Shown: positions 26,391 through 35,695 of the stretch, in pieces
How the letters are laid out: every line of letters starts with the position of its first letter
How positions within the stretch are numbered: the stretch's first letter is position 1
Source: Streptomyces jeddahensis
GTDB taxonomy: Bacteria; Actinomycetota; Actinomycetes; Streptomycetales; Streptomycetaceae
DNA length: 64,000 bases
Direction: 5' to 3'
NCBI RefSeq assembly: GCF_001642995.1
Contig: NZ_LOHS01000107.1
Coordinates: forward strand, 40,634 to 104,633
Notes under the pieces: generated by a model
The model's database searches: none
Told to the model about the DNA's origin: nothing
What the model saw: only the letters and a program-made list of their open reading frames with translations
Position numbers and translations under genes: made by a program

Positions 26391-27722
26391 ATGCCCGAGC
26401 AGAACCCGCTCGCTCCTCTCGACCCGGCACAACCGACCGGCCCGACCGGCCCGACCGACCCGGTCGAGCCGGTCGAGACGGTCGGTCCGTCCAGTCCGCT
26501 CGACCTCGCCGAGGGCGATCCCTTCGGTCCGCACAACCTCCCGTACGGCGTGTTCACCCGGCCCGGGCACGGATATCCGGAGCGGCGGGGCGGCGTACGG
26601 CTCGGCGAGTTCGTGCTGGACGCCGGTGCGGCGGCCGCAGCGCTGGGCTCCCCGTACGTCTCGCTGCTCGCCCAGCCGACGCTCAATCCGCTGCTGGCGG
26701 CGGGCCGCACCGCCTGGAGCGACGTGCGTCGCGCGCTCACCGCCTGGGTGACGGTGCCCGCCCACCGGGAGGTGGTCGAGCCGCTCCTGCACCCGCTGTC
26801 CGAGGTCACGCTGCACCTCCCCTTCGAGGTGGCGGACTACGTCGACTTCTACTCCTCCGAGAACCACGCCCGTAACGTCGGCCGGATCTTCCGCCCCGAC
26901 GCCGCGGACTCGCTCACCCCCAACTGGAAGCATCTGCCCATCGGTTACCACGGCCGGTCCGGCACCGTCGTGGTGTCCGGGACGGACGTGGTACGGCCCT
27001 GCGGCCAGCGGAAGGCGCCGGCCGATCCCGCACCGGTCTTCGGCCCCTCGGTGCGCCTGGACATCGAGGCCGAGGTCGCCTTCGTGGTCGGCGTGCCGTC
27101 GGGCATGGGCACATCGGTGGCGCTGTCGGACTTCCGTGAGCATGTCTTCGGGCTGAGCCTGCTCAACGACTGGTCGGCCCGGGATCTGCAGGCCTGGGAG
27201 TACGTCCCGCTCGGGCCCTTCCTCGGCAAGTCCTTCGCCACGTCGGTGTCGGCATGGATCACGCCCCTGGAGGCGCTGGACGCGGCGCGCGTGGCGCCTC
27301 CGGAACGCACGCATCCGCTCCTTCCCTATCTCGACGACTCGGCGGAGTCCGCGGCGGACGAACCCGGCGGCTACGATCTGCGCATCTCCGTCGCGATCAA
27401 CGGACATGTGGTCTCCCGCCCTCCCTTCTCCACGATGTACTGGACGGCGGCGCAGCAGCTGGCCCATATGACGGTCAACGGCGCCTCGCTGCGCACGGGC
27501 GATCTCTACGCTTCCGGCACCGTCAGCGGCCCAGGCGAGAGCGAGCGCGGCTCGCTGCTCGAACTCACCTGGAACGGCCGGGATCCCCTCGATCTCCCCG
27601 ACGGCAAGCGGACTTTCCTCGAGGACGGCGACGTGGTGACCCTGTCAGCCTGGGCACCCGGGCCCGGCGGGACGAAGGTGGGCCTGGGTGAGGTGACGGG
27701 GAGGATCAGGCCGGCGGCGTAG
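26391..27722 (+). CDS. fahA: Fumarylacetoacetase
   Basis: A 443-residue enzyme of the last tyrosine/phenylalanine catabolic step, cleaving 4-fumarylacetoacetate to fumarate and acetoacetate. The N-terminal domain begins at EGDPFGPHNLPYGVFTRPG; the catalytic domain carries YVDFYSSENHARNVGRIFRP, the metal-binding IEAEVAFVVG, and LNDWSARDLQAWEYVPLGPF, LGKSFATSVSAW. The first 45 residues (GPTGPTDPVEPVET and neighbours) are a low-complexity extension not found in typical family members, although GAGGCAGGAAC before the ATG supports the start. Cytosolic. No other tyrosine-degradation genes are beside it. Confidence 0.93.
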   Translation: MPEQNPLAPLDPAQPTGPTGPTDPVEPVETVGPSSPLDLAEGDPFGPHNLPYGVFTRPGHGYPERRGGVRLGEFVLDAGAAAAALGSPYVSLLAQPTLNPLLAAGRTAWSDVRRALTAWVTVPAHREVVEPLLHPLSEVTLHLPFEVADYVDFYSSENHARNVGRIFRPDAADSLTPNWKHLPIGYHGRSGTVVVSGTDVVRPCGQRKAPADPAPVFGPSVRLDIEAEVAFVVGVPSGMGTSVALSDFREHVFGLSLLNDWSARDLQAWEYVPLGPFLGKSFATSVSAWITPLEALDAARVAPPERTHPLLPYLDDSAESAADEPGGYDLRISVAINGHVVSRPPFSTMYWTAAQQLAHMTVNGASLRTGDLYASGTVSGPGESERGSLLELTWNGRDPLDLPDGKRTFLEDGDVVTLSAWAPGPGGTKVGLGEVTGRIRPAA

Positions 27723-27767
27723 GGGCGAGCGCAACGCTGGATGCGGCTGTGTCCACCCTCTCCGCGT

Positions 27768-29855
27768 CTATATCCAGTCGTCCGGCTCCGGCTCCGGCTC
27801 CGCGTCGGGCTCGGGCCAGTCAGGGTCCGGTGCCGGCGCCTCGGAGCTCTCGAGCTCCGAGGCGCCCCCGGGAGCCGCGTCCAGGGAAGCCAGCACCTCC
27901 AGCACTCCCTCCCCATACGTCGCCAGCTTCTTCTCGCCGACGCCGCTGATGCCGCGGAGGTCGGCCACCGAGCGGGGGCGGGCCGCGGCGATCTCCCTGA
28001 GCGTGGCGTCGTGGAAGATGACGTAGGCCGGAACGCCCTGTTCACGGGCCTGTTCTGCGCGCCAGGAGCGCAGCGCCTCGAAGACGGGCACAAGCTCATC
28101 GGGCAGATCCGCAGCAGCGGTCCTGGTCTTGCGCTCACCCTTCACCGCGGACGCCGCCCGGGACGCGGCCGGCTTCTTCGGCTCCTTGCGCATCGGCACT
28201 TCGCGCTCGCGCCGCAGCACCGTCCCGCTCGTGTCGGTCAGCACCAGCGTCCCGTACTCGCCCTCGACGGCCAGCAGCCCCTGTGCCAGCAACTGCCGTA
28301 CCACCCCGCGCCATTCGGCCTCCGACAGCTCCTGTCCGATACCGAAGACGGACAGCTGGTCATGATCGAACTGGATGACCTTGGCCGTCCGACGGCCCAG
28401 CAGGATGTCGACGATCTGCCCCGTGCCGAACTTCTGGCCGCGCTCCCGCTGCAGTCGCACCACCGTGGAGAGCACCTTCTGCGCCGCGACCGTGCCGTCC
28501 CAGGTCTCGGGCGGCGTGAGGCAGGTGTCGCAGTTTCCGCACGCCGGGGCCCCGGGCTCCTGACCGAAGTACGTCAGCAGCTGGCCGCGTCGGCAGCGGG
28601 CCGTCTCGCACAGCGCGAGCATCGCGTCGAGGTGGGAGGCCGCCCGCCGGCGGAAGGCCTCGTCGCCCTCGCCGCTCTGGATCAGCTTGCGCTGCTGGAC
28701 GACGTCCTGCAGGCCGTATGCCATCCAGGCCGTCGACGGCAGGCCGTCGCGGCCCGCGCGCCCCGTCTCCTGGTAGTAGCCCTCGACCGACTTCGGGAGA
28801 TCGAGGTGGGCGACGAACCGGACGTCCGGCTTGTCGATGCCCATGCCGAAGGCGATCGTCGCGACCACCACGAGGCCCTCTTCGCGCAGGAAGCGGGACT
28901 GGTGGGCGGCGCGCGTGCCGGCGTCCAGGCCCGCGTGGTACGGCACGGCCTCGATGCCGTTGCGGCACAGGAACTCCGCGGTCTTCTCCACGGAGTTGCG
29001 CGAGAGGCAGTAGACGATGCCGGCGTCGCCCGCGTGCTCCTCCCGAAGGAAGGCCAGCAGCTGCCGCTTCGGGTCGTCCTTCGGCACGATGCGGTACTGG
29101 ATGTTGGGCCGGTCGAAGCTCGCCTCGAAGTGGCGGGCGTTCCGCATGTCCAGGCGCTGGGTGATCTCCTGGTGCGTGGCCCGCGTCGCCGTGGCCGTCA
29201 GCGCGATCCGCGGCACGTCAGGCCAGCGCTCGCCCACGACCGACAGCGCCAGATAGTCCGGCCGGAAGTCGTGTCCCCACTGCGCCACGCAGTGCGCCTC
29301 GTCGATCGCGAAGACGGAGATCTTGGCGCGGGACAGCAGCTCGAGGGTGGCGTCGAGGCGCAGCCGCTCCGGGGCCAGGTACAGCAGGTCCAGCTCCCCC
29401 GCGAGGAACTCCGCCTCGACCATGCGCCGCTCGTCGAAGTCCTGCGTGGAGTTGATGAACCCAGCGCGCACGCCGAGCGCCCGCAACGCGTCCACCTGGT
29501 CCTGCATCAGCGCGATCAGGGGCGAGACGACGACGCCTGTGCCCGGGCGGACCAGCGCAGGGATCTGGTAGCACAGGGACTTTCCGCCGCCCGTGGGCAT
29601 GAGCACGACGGCGTCGCCGCCCGCCACCACGTGGTCGATGATCGCTTCCTGCTCGCCGCGGAAGGCTTCGTAGCCGAAGACGCGGCGGAGTGTGGCGACC
29701 GCGTCGCTCTCGGTCAGGCCGACGGCGTCGGCGCTCGCGCTCACCGCCGTCGTCGTCGCTGGCGCCAGCGCCGTGGAGCTGTCCTCTTGCTCTGCGCCCG
29801 GCTCCGCGCCCGTCTCCGCTTCGGCCATCACGCCTGTTCCGCCCATCGCAATCAT
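27768..29855 (-). CDS. recQ: ATP-dependent DNA helicase RecQ
   Basis: A 695-residue helicase with all RecQ parts: Walker A PTGGGKSLCYQ, DEAH motif FAIDEAHCVAQWGHDFRPDY, motif III LTATAT, motif VI QETGRAGRDG, the RQC zinc site CETARCRRGQLLTYFGQEPG followed by CGNCDTC, and an HRDC domain near the end (WRAEQAREQGVPAYVIFHDA, RSVADLRGISGVGEKKLATY). RecQ unwinds DNA in recombination and fork repair. ATG 29855 has a G-rich ribosome site eight bases upstream; ATGs at 29846 and 29828 are also possible. The acidic Pro/Glu/Asp-rich tail after HRDC is an add-on. Standalone, upstream of the nuo 3' end. Confidence 0.95.
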   Translation of the reverse strand: MIAMGGTGVMAEAETGAEPGAEQEDSSTALAPATTTAVSASADAVGLTESDAVATLRRVFGYEAFRGEQEAIIDHVVAGGDAVVLMPTGGGKSLCYQIPALVRPGTGVVVSPLIALMQDQVDALRALGVRAGFINSTQDFDERRMVEAEFLAGELDLLYLAPERLRLDATLELLSRAKISVFAIDEAHCVAQWGHDFRPDYLALSVVGERWPDVPRIALTATATRATHQEITQRLDMRNARHFEASFDRPNIQYRIVPKDDPKRQLLAFLREEHAGDAGIVYCLSRNSVEKTAEFLCRNGIEAVPYHAGLDAGTRAAHQSRFLREEGLVVVATIAFGMGIDKPDVRFVAHLDLPKSVEGYYQETGRAGRDGLPSTAWMAYGLQDVVQQRKLIQSGEGDEAFRRRAASHLDAMLALCETARCRRGQLLTYFGQEPGAPACGNCDTCLTPPETWDGTVAAQKVLSTVVRLQRERGQKFGTGQIVDILLGRRTAKVIQFDHDQLSVFGIGQELSEAEWRGVVRQLLAQGLLAVEGEYGTLVLTDTSGTVLRREREVPMRKEPKKPAASRAASAVKGERKTRTAAADLPDELVPVFEALRSWRAEQAREQGVPAYVIFHDATLREIAAARPRSVADLRGISGVGEKKLATYGEGVLEVLASLDAAPGGASELESSEAPAPDPDWPEPDAEPEPEPDDWI

Positions 29856-30056
29856 TTGCCGTGCCCCCCCGTGTGTCGTCCCTCGACCACCACAGCCACC
29901 ATAGGGGTCGGCGCCGACACCCGAAGAGTTATCCACAGGCCTGGGGGAGCCCGGTGGTGTGCCCTGCGGGGCTTTCCCCCAATCCCGCCCCTTCCCGAAA
30001 CCGGGGGCTCCGCCCCCAGACCCCCGTGATCGCCCTTCGGGCTCGTCCTCAAACGC

Positions 30057-30180
30057 CGGACGGGCTGGAGATTCCCGCCCGGACAGGCTGGAGATTCCCG
30101 CGCGGACGGGCTGAAGATTCCGGCCCGGACGGGCTGAAAGCAAAACGCCGGACGGGCTGGAAAATCCAGCCCGTCCGGCG
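30057..30180. repeat. 23-base tandem array built from a terminator stem
   Basis: CGGACGGGCTG-type units begin at 30057, 30080, 30103, 30126 and 30149, an exact 23-base period with variable tails (GAGATTCCCG and similar). The last unit continues into a perfect hairpin: CGCCGGACGGGCTGGA (30146-30161), loop AAA, TCCAGCCCGTCCGGCG (30165-30180). The motif is widely seen as an intergenic element in Streptomyces; tandem amplification of its left arm is less common. Confidence 0.8.
30146..30180. terminator. Terminator of the nuo operon
   Basis: A perfect 16-bp stem with a 3-base AAA loop, starting 18 bases after the nuoN stop on the minus strand. It also faces the start of recQ. Confidence 0.88.
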
Positions 30181-30197
30181 CCTGAGAGCACGCGCTC

Positions 30198-31847
30198 TCA
30201 GCGCACGAACACCCCCGCCTGCCCCGCCAGATCCAGGAAGTACTGCGGCGCCACGCCGAGCACCAGCGTGACCGCCACGCCCAGCCCGATCGCCGTCATC
30301 GTCAGCGGCGACGGGACGGCCACCGTCGGGCCCTCCGGCTTCGGCTCGCTGAAGAACATCAGCACGATCACGCGGATGTAGAAGAACGCCGCGACCGCCG
30401 ACGAGATCACACCGATCACGACCAGCGGTGCCGCCCCGCCCTCCGCCGCCGCCTTGAACACGGCGAACTTCCCGGCGAAACCGGACGTCAGCGGAATGCC
30501 CGCGAAGGCCAGCAGGAACACCGCGAAGACCGCCGCGACCAGCGGCGAACGCCGGCCGAGACCCGCCCACTTGGACAGGTGCGTGGCCTCGCCGCCCGCG
30601 TCCCGCACCAGCGTGACGACCGCGAACGCGCCGATCGTCACGAAGGAGTACGCCGCCAGATAGAACAGCACGGACGAGACGCCGTCCGGGGTCATGGCGA
30701 TGACACCCGCCAGGATGAACCCCGCGTGCGCGATCGACGAGTACGCCAGGAGCCGCTTCACGTCGGTCTGGGTGATCGCGACGATCGCGCCGCCCAGCAT
30801 CGTGACGATGGCGACGCCCCACATCACCGGCCGCCAGTCCCAGCGCAGACCGGGCAGGACGACGTAGAGCACCCGCAGGAGCGCACCGAACGCGGCCACC
30901 TTCGTGGCGGCCGCCATGAAGCCCGTGACCGGCGTCGGCGCTCCCTGGTACACGTCCGGGGTCCACATGTGGAACGGCACGGCGCCCACCTTGAACAGCA
31001 GGCCCATCACCAGGAGCGCGGCGCCGATGAGCAGCAGCGCGTCGTTGCCCATGGTGTCGGCGAGCGCCGGAGTGACGTTCTGGATGCTGCCGTCCACGAC
31101 CTGGGCGATCGTCGCGTACGACACGGAGCCCGCGTAGCCGTACAGCAGGGCGATGCCGAACAGCGTGAACGCGGAGGCGAAGGCGCCGAGCAGGAAGTAC
31201 TTGACGGCCGCTTCCTGCGACACGAGGCGCTTGCGGCGGGCCAGGGCGCACAGGAGGTAGAGCGGCAGTGAGAAGACCTCCAGGGCGATGAACAGCGTCA
31301 GCAGGTCGTTCGCCGCGGGGAAGATCAGCATGCCGCCGATCGCGAACAGGACCAGCGGGAACACCTCGGTGGTGGTGAACCCCGCCTTCACCGCGGCCTT
31401 CTCGCTGTCGCTGCCCGGCACGGACGCCGCCTGCGCGGCGAAGGAGTCGACGCGGTTGCCGTGCGCCTCCGGGTCCAGCCGTCGCTCGGCGAAGGTGAAC
31501 ACCGAGACCAGGCCCGCCAGCAGAATGGTGCCCTGCAGGAACAGCGACGGTCCGTCGACGGCGATGGCGCCCATCGCCGAGATCCGCGCCTTCGTGGTGC
31601 CGTATCCGCCGGCCGCCAGCGCGACGACCGCGGCGAAGGCGGCGGCGAGCGCGACGACGGACAGGAAGGCCTGGACGTAGTAGCGCGACTTGCGGGGCAC
31701 GAAGGCCTCGACGAGTACCCCGACGATCGCCGCGCCCAGGACGATCAGGGTGGGCGACATCTGCCCGTACTCGAACTTCGGCGCGTCGATCCTGGTGATC
31801 GGCTCCGCCGCGGTTGTCCACAGGCTGTGGACGGCTGATGCGCTCAC
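30198..31847 (-). CDS. nuoN: NADH-quinone oxidoreductase subunit N
   Basis: A 549-residue antiporter-like membrane subunit of complex I, with about 14 hydrophobic segments. Conserved blocks include LEVFSLPLYLLCALARRKR, VKYFLLGAFASAFTLFGIAL, FKVGAVPFHMWTPDVYQGAP (with the channel Lys and Trp) and TDVKRLLAYSSIAHAGFIL. It pumps protons as NADH reduces menaquinone. Its ATG overlaps the stop of nuoM by four bases (ATGA). Last gene of the nuo operon and followed by a strong terminator. Long relative to the E. coli subunit (485) by an N-terminal and loop extension. Confidence 0.96.
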   Translation of the reverse strand: MSASAVHSLWTTAAEPITRIDAPKFEYGQMSPTLIVLGAAIVGVLVEAFVPRKSRYYVQAFLSVVALAAAFAAVVALAAGGYGTTKARISAMGAIAVDGPSLFLQGTILLAGLVSVFTFAERRLDPEAHGNRVDSFAAQAASVPGSDSEKAAVKAGFTTTEVFPLVLFAIGGMLIFPAANDLLTLFIALEVFSLPLYLLCALARRKRLVSQEAAVKYFLLGAFASAFTLFGIALLYGYAGSVSYATIAQVVDGSIQNVTPALADTMGNDALLLIGAALLVMGLLFKVGAVPFHMWTPDVYQGAPTPVTGFMAAATKVAAFGALLRVLYVVLPGLRWDWRPVMWGVAIVTMLGGAIVAITQTDVKRLLAYSSIAHAGFILAGVIAMTPDGVSSVLFYLAAYSFVTIGAFAVVTLVRDAGGEATHLSKWAGLGRRSPLVAAVFAVFLLAFAGIPLTSGFAGKFAVFKAAAEGGAAPLVVIGVISSAVAAFFYIRVIVLMFFSEPKPEGPTVAVPSPLTMTAIGLGVAVTLVLGVAPQYFLDLAGQAGVFVR

Positions 31848-33433
31848 TTGGCCGCCTCCACCTCGGGCTTGGGGTCCTGCTGCTGTACGTCGGACAGGGT
31901 GTGCCCGACCGCGGGGTTGACGATGTCGGTGACCGGCTTCGGATAGACGCCCAGGAAGATCAGCAGTGCGATCAGCGGGGCGACAACCACGAGTTCCCGC
32001 ACCCTGAGGTCGGGCATCGCCGCGACCTCCGGTTTCACCGGGCCCGTCATCGTCCGCTGGTAGAGGACGAGGGTGTAGAGCGCGGCGAGCACGATGCCGA
32101 AGGTGGCGATGATGCCGATCACCGGGTAGCGCGCGAACGTGCCGACCAGGACCAGGAATTCACTGACGAAGGGGGCGAGTCCTGGCAGGGATAGGGTCGC
32201 CAGGCCGCCGATCAGGAAGGTGCCGGCGAGCACCGGCGCGACCTTCTGCACACCGCCGTAGTCCGCGATGAGCCGCGAGCCGCGCCGCGAGATCAGGAAG
32301 CCCGCCACCAGCATCAGCGCTGCGGTCGAGATGCCGTGGTTGACCATGTAGAGCGTCGCACCGGACTGGCCCTGGCTGGTCATCGCGAAGATGCCCATGA
32401 TGATGAAGCCGAAGTGCGAGATCGACGCGTAGGCCACCAGGCGCTTGATGTCGCGCTGGCCGACGGCCAGCAGCGCCCCGTACACGATGCTGATCAGTGC
32501 CAGCACCAGGATCGCCGGGGTCGCCCACTTGCTGGCCTCCGGGAAGAGCTGGAGGCAGAAGCGGAGCATTGCGAAGGTGCCGACCTTGTCGACGACCGCC
32601 GTGATGAGGACGGCCACCGGGGCGGTGGCCTCGCCCATGGCGTTCGGCAGCCAGGTGTGGAGCGGCCACAGGGGCGCCTTCACCGCGAAGGCGAAGAAGA
32701 AGCCGAGGAACAGCAGCCGTTCGGTGTTGGTCGCCATGTCGAGCGTCCCGTTGGCCCGGGCCGCGGCGATCTCCTGGAGCGAGAAGTTCCCCGCCACCAC
32801 GTACAGCCCGATCACCGCGGCCAGCATGATCAGGCCGCCGACCAGGTTGTACAGGAGGAACTTCACGGCGGCGTACGAGCGTTGCGTGGCCGCGGCCGCG
32901 TCTCCGTGCTCGTGCGCCCGGTCTCCGAAGCCGCCGATGAGGAAGTACATCGGGATGAGCATGGCTTCGAAGAAGATGTAGAAGAGGAAGACGTCGGTGG
33001 CCTCGAAGGAGAGGATCACCATCGCCTCGACGGCGAGGATCAGGGCGAAGAAGCCCTGCGTCGGCCGCCATCGCTTCGACTTGGTCTCCAGGGGATCGGC
33101 GTCGTGCCAGCCCGCCAGGATGATGAACGGGATCAGTACGGCCGTCAGCGCGATGAGCGCCACCGCGATGCCGTCGACCCCCAGCTCGTACCGCACCCCG
33201 AAGTCCTTGATCCAGGCGTGGGATTCGACGAGCTGATAGCGGTCACCGCCGGGCTCGAACCGGACGGCCACGATCGCGGCCAGCACGAGCGTGGCGAGCG
33301 AGACGAGCAGCGCCAGCCATTTGGCCGCGACGCGCCGGCCTGCCGGGACGGCTGCGGTGGCGATCGCACCGACCGCCGGGAGCGCGGCCGTCGCCGTCAG
33401 GAGGGGGAACCCTGCGTTCACTACTTGCGACAT
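31844..33433 (-). CDS. nuoM: NADH-quinone oxidoreductase subunit M
   Basis: A 529-residue antiporter-like membrane subunit. Proton-channel residues sit in FFAFAVKAPLWPLHTWLPNA and in DIKRLVAYASISHFGFIIMG; EFLVLVGTFARYP and the broken helices are as expected. It forms the middle pump of complex I between NuoL and NuoN. It starts 5 bases after nuoL and overlaps nuoN by four bases. Confidence 0.96.
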   Translation of the reverse strand: MSQVVNAGFPLLTATAALPAVGAIATAAVPAGRRVAAKWLALLVSLATLVLAAIVAVRFEPGGDRYQLVESHAWIKDFGVRYELGVDGIAVALIALTAVLIPFIILAGWHDADPLETKSKRWRPTQGFFALILAVEAMVILSFEATDVFLFYIFFEAMLIPMYFLIGGFGDRAHEHGDAAAATQRSYAAVKFLLYNLVGGLIMLAAVIGLYVVAGNFSLQEIAAARANGTLDMATNTERLLFLGFFFAFAVKAPLWPLHTWLPNAMGEATAPVAVLITAVVDKVGTFAMLRFCLQLFPEASKWATPAILVLALISIVYGALLAVGQRDIKRLVAYASISHFGFIIMGIFAMTSQGQSGATLYMVNHGISTAALMLVAGFLISRRGSRLIADYGGVQKVAPVLAGTFLIGGLATLSLPGLAPFVSEFLVLVGTFARYPVIGIIATFGIVLAALYTLVLYQRTMTGPVKPEVAAMPDLRVRELVVVAPLIALLIFLGVYPKPVTDIVNPAVGHTLSDVQQQDPKPEVEAAK

Positions 33434-33438
33434 CGCTA

Positions 33439-35382
33439 TCAGACCGCCCTCATCAGCAGGGTCGCGGCGACGAGGAGCGCCGCGCCGCCGAACATCGAGA
33501 CCGCATACGAGCGTGCGTAGCCGTTCTGCAGCCTGCGCAGCCGCCCGGACAGCCCACCGACCGAGGCCGCCGTGCCGTTGACGACCCCGTCGACCAGGCT
33601 GTGGTCGAGGTACACCAGGGAGCGCGTCAGGTGCTCGCCGCCGCGGACCAGCACGACGTGGTTGAAGTCGTCCTGGAGGAGATCGCGCCGCGCGGCGCGG
33701 GTGAGGAGCGAGCCGCGCGGGGCGACGACCGGGACGGGACGGCGCCCGTACTGCAGATAGGCAAGGCCGACGCCGAGCAGGAGCACCACGATCGTGGCGG
33801 TCGTGATGACCGGCACGCCGACCACCGGGTGCGGGTGCTCGAACGAGGTCACCGGCTCCAGCCAGTGCACGAACCGCTCGCCGATGCCGAACACCGCGCC
33901 CGCGAAGACCGACCCGAAGGCCAGCACGATCATCGGGATCGTCATGGACTTCGGAGCCTCGTGCGGATGCGGCATCTCGCCGGGGTGCACCTCGATGCCG
34001 GGCTCGACGCTCGGAGCCGTGTCCGGGTCGGGCGCCGGCTGCCAGCGCTTCTCCCCGAAGAAGGTCAGGATCATCACGCGCGTCATGTAGTACGCGGTGA
34101 TGCCCGCGCCCAGCAGCGCGACGCCGCCGAAGATCCAGGACCGCAGATCACTCTGCTGCGCGAAGGCCGCCTCGATGATCTTGTCCTTGGACCAGAAGCC
34201 GGAGAACGGCGGCAGACCGATGATCGCGAGGTAGCCGAGCCCGAAGGTCACGAAGGTGACCGGCATGTACTTCCGCAGGCCGCCGTACTTCCTCATGTCG
34301 ACCTCGTCGTTCATGCCGTGCATGACCGAGCCGGCGCCGAGGAACAGCCCGGCCTTGAAGAAGCCGTGCGTCACCAGGTGCATGATCGCGAAGGCGTAGC
34401 CGACCGGGCCGAGGCCCGCGGCCAGGATCATGTAGCCGATCTGCGACATCGTCGAGCCGGCCAGCGCCTTCTTGATGTCGTCCTTCGCGCAACCGACGAT
34501 CGCACCGAAGAGGAGCGTGACCGCGCCGACCACCACCACGGCCAGTTGCGCGTCGGGGGCGCCGTTGAAGATCGCGCCGGACCGCGTGATCAGGTACACG
34601 CCCGCCGTCACCATCGTGGCCGCGTGGATCAGGGCCGAGACCGGAGTCGGGCCCTCCATCGCGTCCCCGAGCCAGGACTGCAGCGGCACCTGCGCCGACT
34701 TGCCGCACGCGGCGAGCAGCAGCATCAGCGCGATCGCGGTGAGCATGCCCTCGCTCGTCTTGTCCGTGGACTCAAGGACCGGGCCGAACGCGAACGTGCC
34801 GAAGGTGGTGAACATCAGCATGATCGCGATGGACAGGCCCATGTCGCCGACGCGGTTGACCAGGAAGGCCTTCTTCGCGGCGGTGGCGGCGCTGGGCTTG
34901 TGCTGCCAGAAGCCGATCAGCAGGTACGAGGCGAGACCGACGCCCTCCCAGCCGACGTACAGCAGCAGGTAGTTGTCGGCGAGGACCAACAGCAGCATCG
35001 CCGCGAGGAACAGGTTCAGATAGCCGAAGAAGCGGCGGCGCCGCTCGTCGTGCTCCATGTACCCGATCGAGTACAGGTGGATGAGGGAGCCGACGCCGGT
35101 GATCAGCAGGACGAACGTCATCGACAGCTGGTCGAGCTGGAAGGCGACATCCGCCTGGAAGCCCTCCACCGGGATCCAGCTGAACAGGTGCTGGGTGAGC
35201 GTCCGCTCCTCGGGGCCCTTGCCCAGCATGTCGACGAAGAGCACGGCGCCGACGACGAAGGAGACGGCCGCGAGCACCGTGCCGATCCAGTGGCCCGTAC
35301 GGTCCAGGCGGCGGCCGCCGCACAGCAGGACGGCCGCTCCGAGCAGTGGCGCCGCTACCAGCAGCGCAATCAGATTCTCCAC
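33439..35382 (-). CDS. nuoL: NADH-quinone oxidoreductase subunit L
   Basis: A 647-residue distal antiporter-like subunit of complex I. Motifs: LLYVGWEGVGLASYLLIGFW, VNRVGDMGLSIAIM, GKSAQVPLQSWLGDAMEGPT (pump Lys), ALIHAATMVTAGVYL and CAKDDIKKALAGSTMSQIGY. The C-terminal half carries the long lateral helix. Starts 13 bases after nuoK. Confidence 0.96.
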   Translation of the reverse strand: MENLIALLVAAPLLGAAVLLCGGRRLDRTGHWIGTVLAAVSFVVGAVLFVDMLGKGPEERTLTQHLFSWIPVEGFQADVAFQLDQLSMTFVLLITGVGSLIHLYSIGYMEHDERRRRFFGYLNLFLAAMLLLVLADNYLLLYVGWEGVGLASYLLIGFWQHKPSAATAAKKAFLVNRVGDMGLSIAIMLMFTTFGTFAFGPVLESTDKTSEGMLTAIALMLLLAACGKSAQVPLQSWLGDAMEGPTPVSALIHAATMVTAGVYLITRSGAIFNGAPDAQLAVVVVGAVTLLFGAIVGCAKDDIKKALAGSTMSQIGYMILAAGLGPVGYAFAIMHLVTHGFFKAGLFLGAGSVMHGMNDEVDMRKYGGLRKYMPVTFVTFGLGYLAIIGLPPFSGFWSKDKIIEAAFAQQSDLRSWIFGGVALLGAGITAYYMTRVMILTFFGEKRWQPAPDPDTAPSVEPGIEVHPGEMPHPHEAPKSMTIPMIVLAFGSVFAGAVFGIGERFVHWLEPVTSFEHPHPVVGVPVITTATIVVLLLGVGLAYLQYGRRPVPVVAPRGSLLTRAARRDLLQDDFNHVVLVRGGEHLTRSLVYLDHSLVDGVVNGTAASVGGLSGRLRRLQNGYARSYAVSMFGGAALLVAATLLMRAV

Positions 35383-35395
35383 GTTCAGCGACCCC

Positions 35396-35695
35396 TTACA
35401 GCTTCATCAGGCTGGCGTCGTCGACCGAGGCCGAGTGGCGGGAACGGAACAGCGACACGATGATCGCGAGCCCGACCACGACCTCCGCGGCGGCGACGAC
35501 CATCGTGAAGAACGCGATGATCTGGCCGTCGAGATTGCCGTGCATCCGGGAGAAGGCGACGAGCGCGAGGTTGCAGGCGTTGAGCATGAGCTCGATGCAC
35601 ATGAAGACGACGATCGCGTTCCGTCTGATGAGCACGCCGGTGGCGCCGATGGCGAACAACAGGGCGGCGAGATAGAGGTAGTTGACCGGGTTCAC
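35396..35695 (-). CDS. nuoK: NADH-quinone oxidoreductase subunit K
   Basis: A 99-residue subunit with three transmembrane helices and the conserved Glu in VFMCIELMLNACNLALVAFS that belongs to the quinone-side proton path. Typical size (E. coli 100). Overlaps nuoJ by four bases. Confidence 0.96.
   Translation of the reverse strand: MNPVNYLYLAALLFAIGATGVLIRRNAIVVFMCIELMLNACNLALVAFSRMHGNLDGQIIAFFTMVVAAAEVVVGLAIIVSLFRSRHSASVDDASLMKL

Larger units (their letters stand above)
29856..30197. other. recQ-to-nuoN intergenic region
   Basis: Contains the recQ promoter (unidentified) at its left and a five-unit 23-base repeat array plus terminator at its right (30057-30180). A short GGGGGCTCCGCCCCC-type hairpin near 30000-30020 precedes the array. 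No gene. Confidence 0.6.

Noticed and set aside
30000..30022. Separate terminator (GGGGGCTCCGCCCCC) upstream of recQ
   Set aside because: A short hairpin, but no gene ends near it on either strand; the nuoN terminator at 30146-30180 is closer and stronger.
27741..30029. A 762-codon plus-strand frame opposite recQ
   Set aside because: Mirror frame of recQ with no motif; recQ on the minus strand has every helicase motif.
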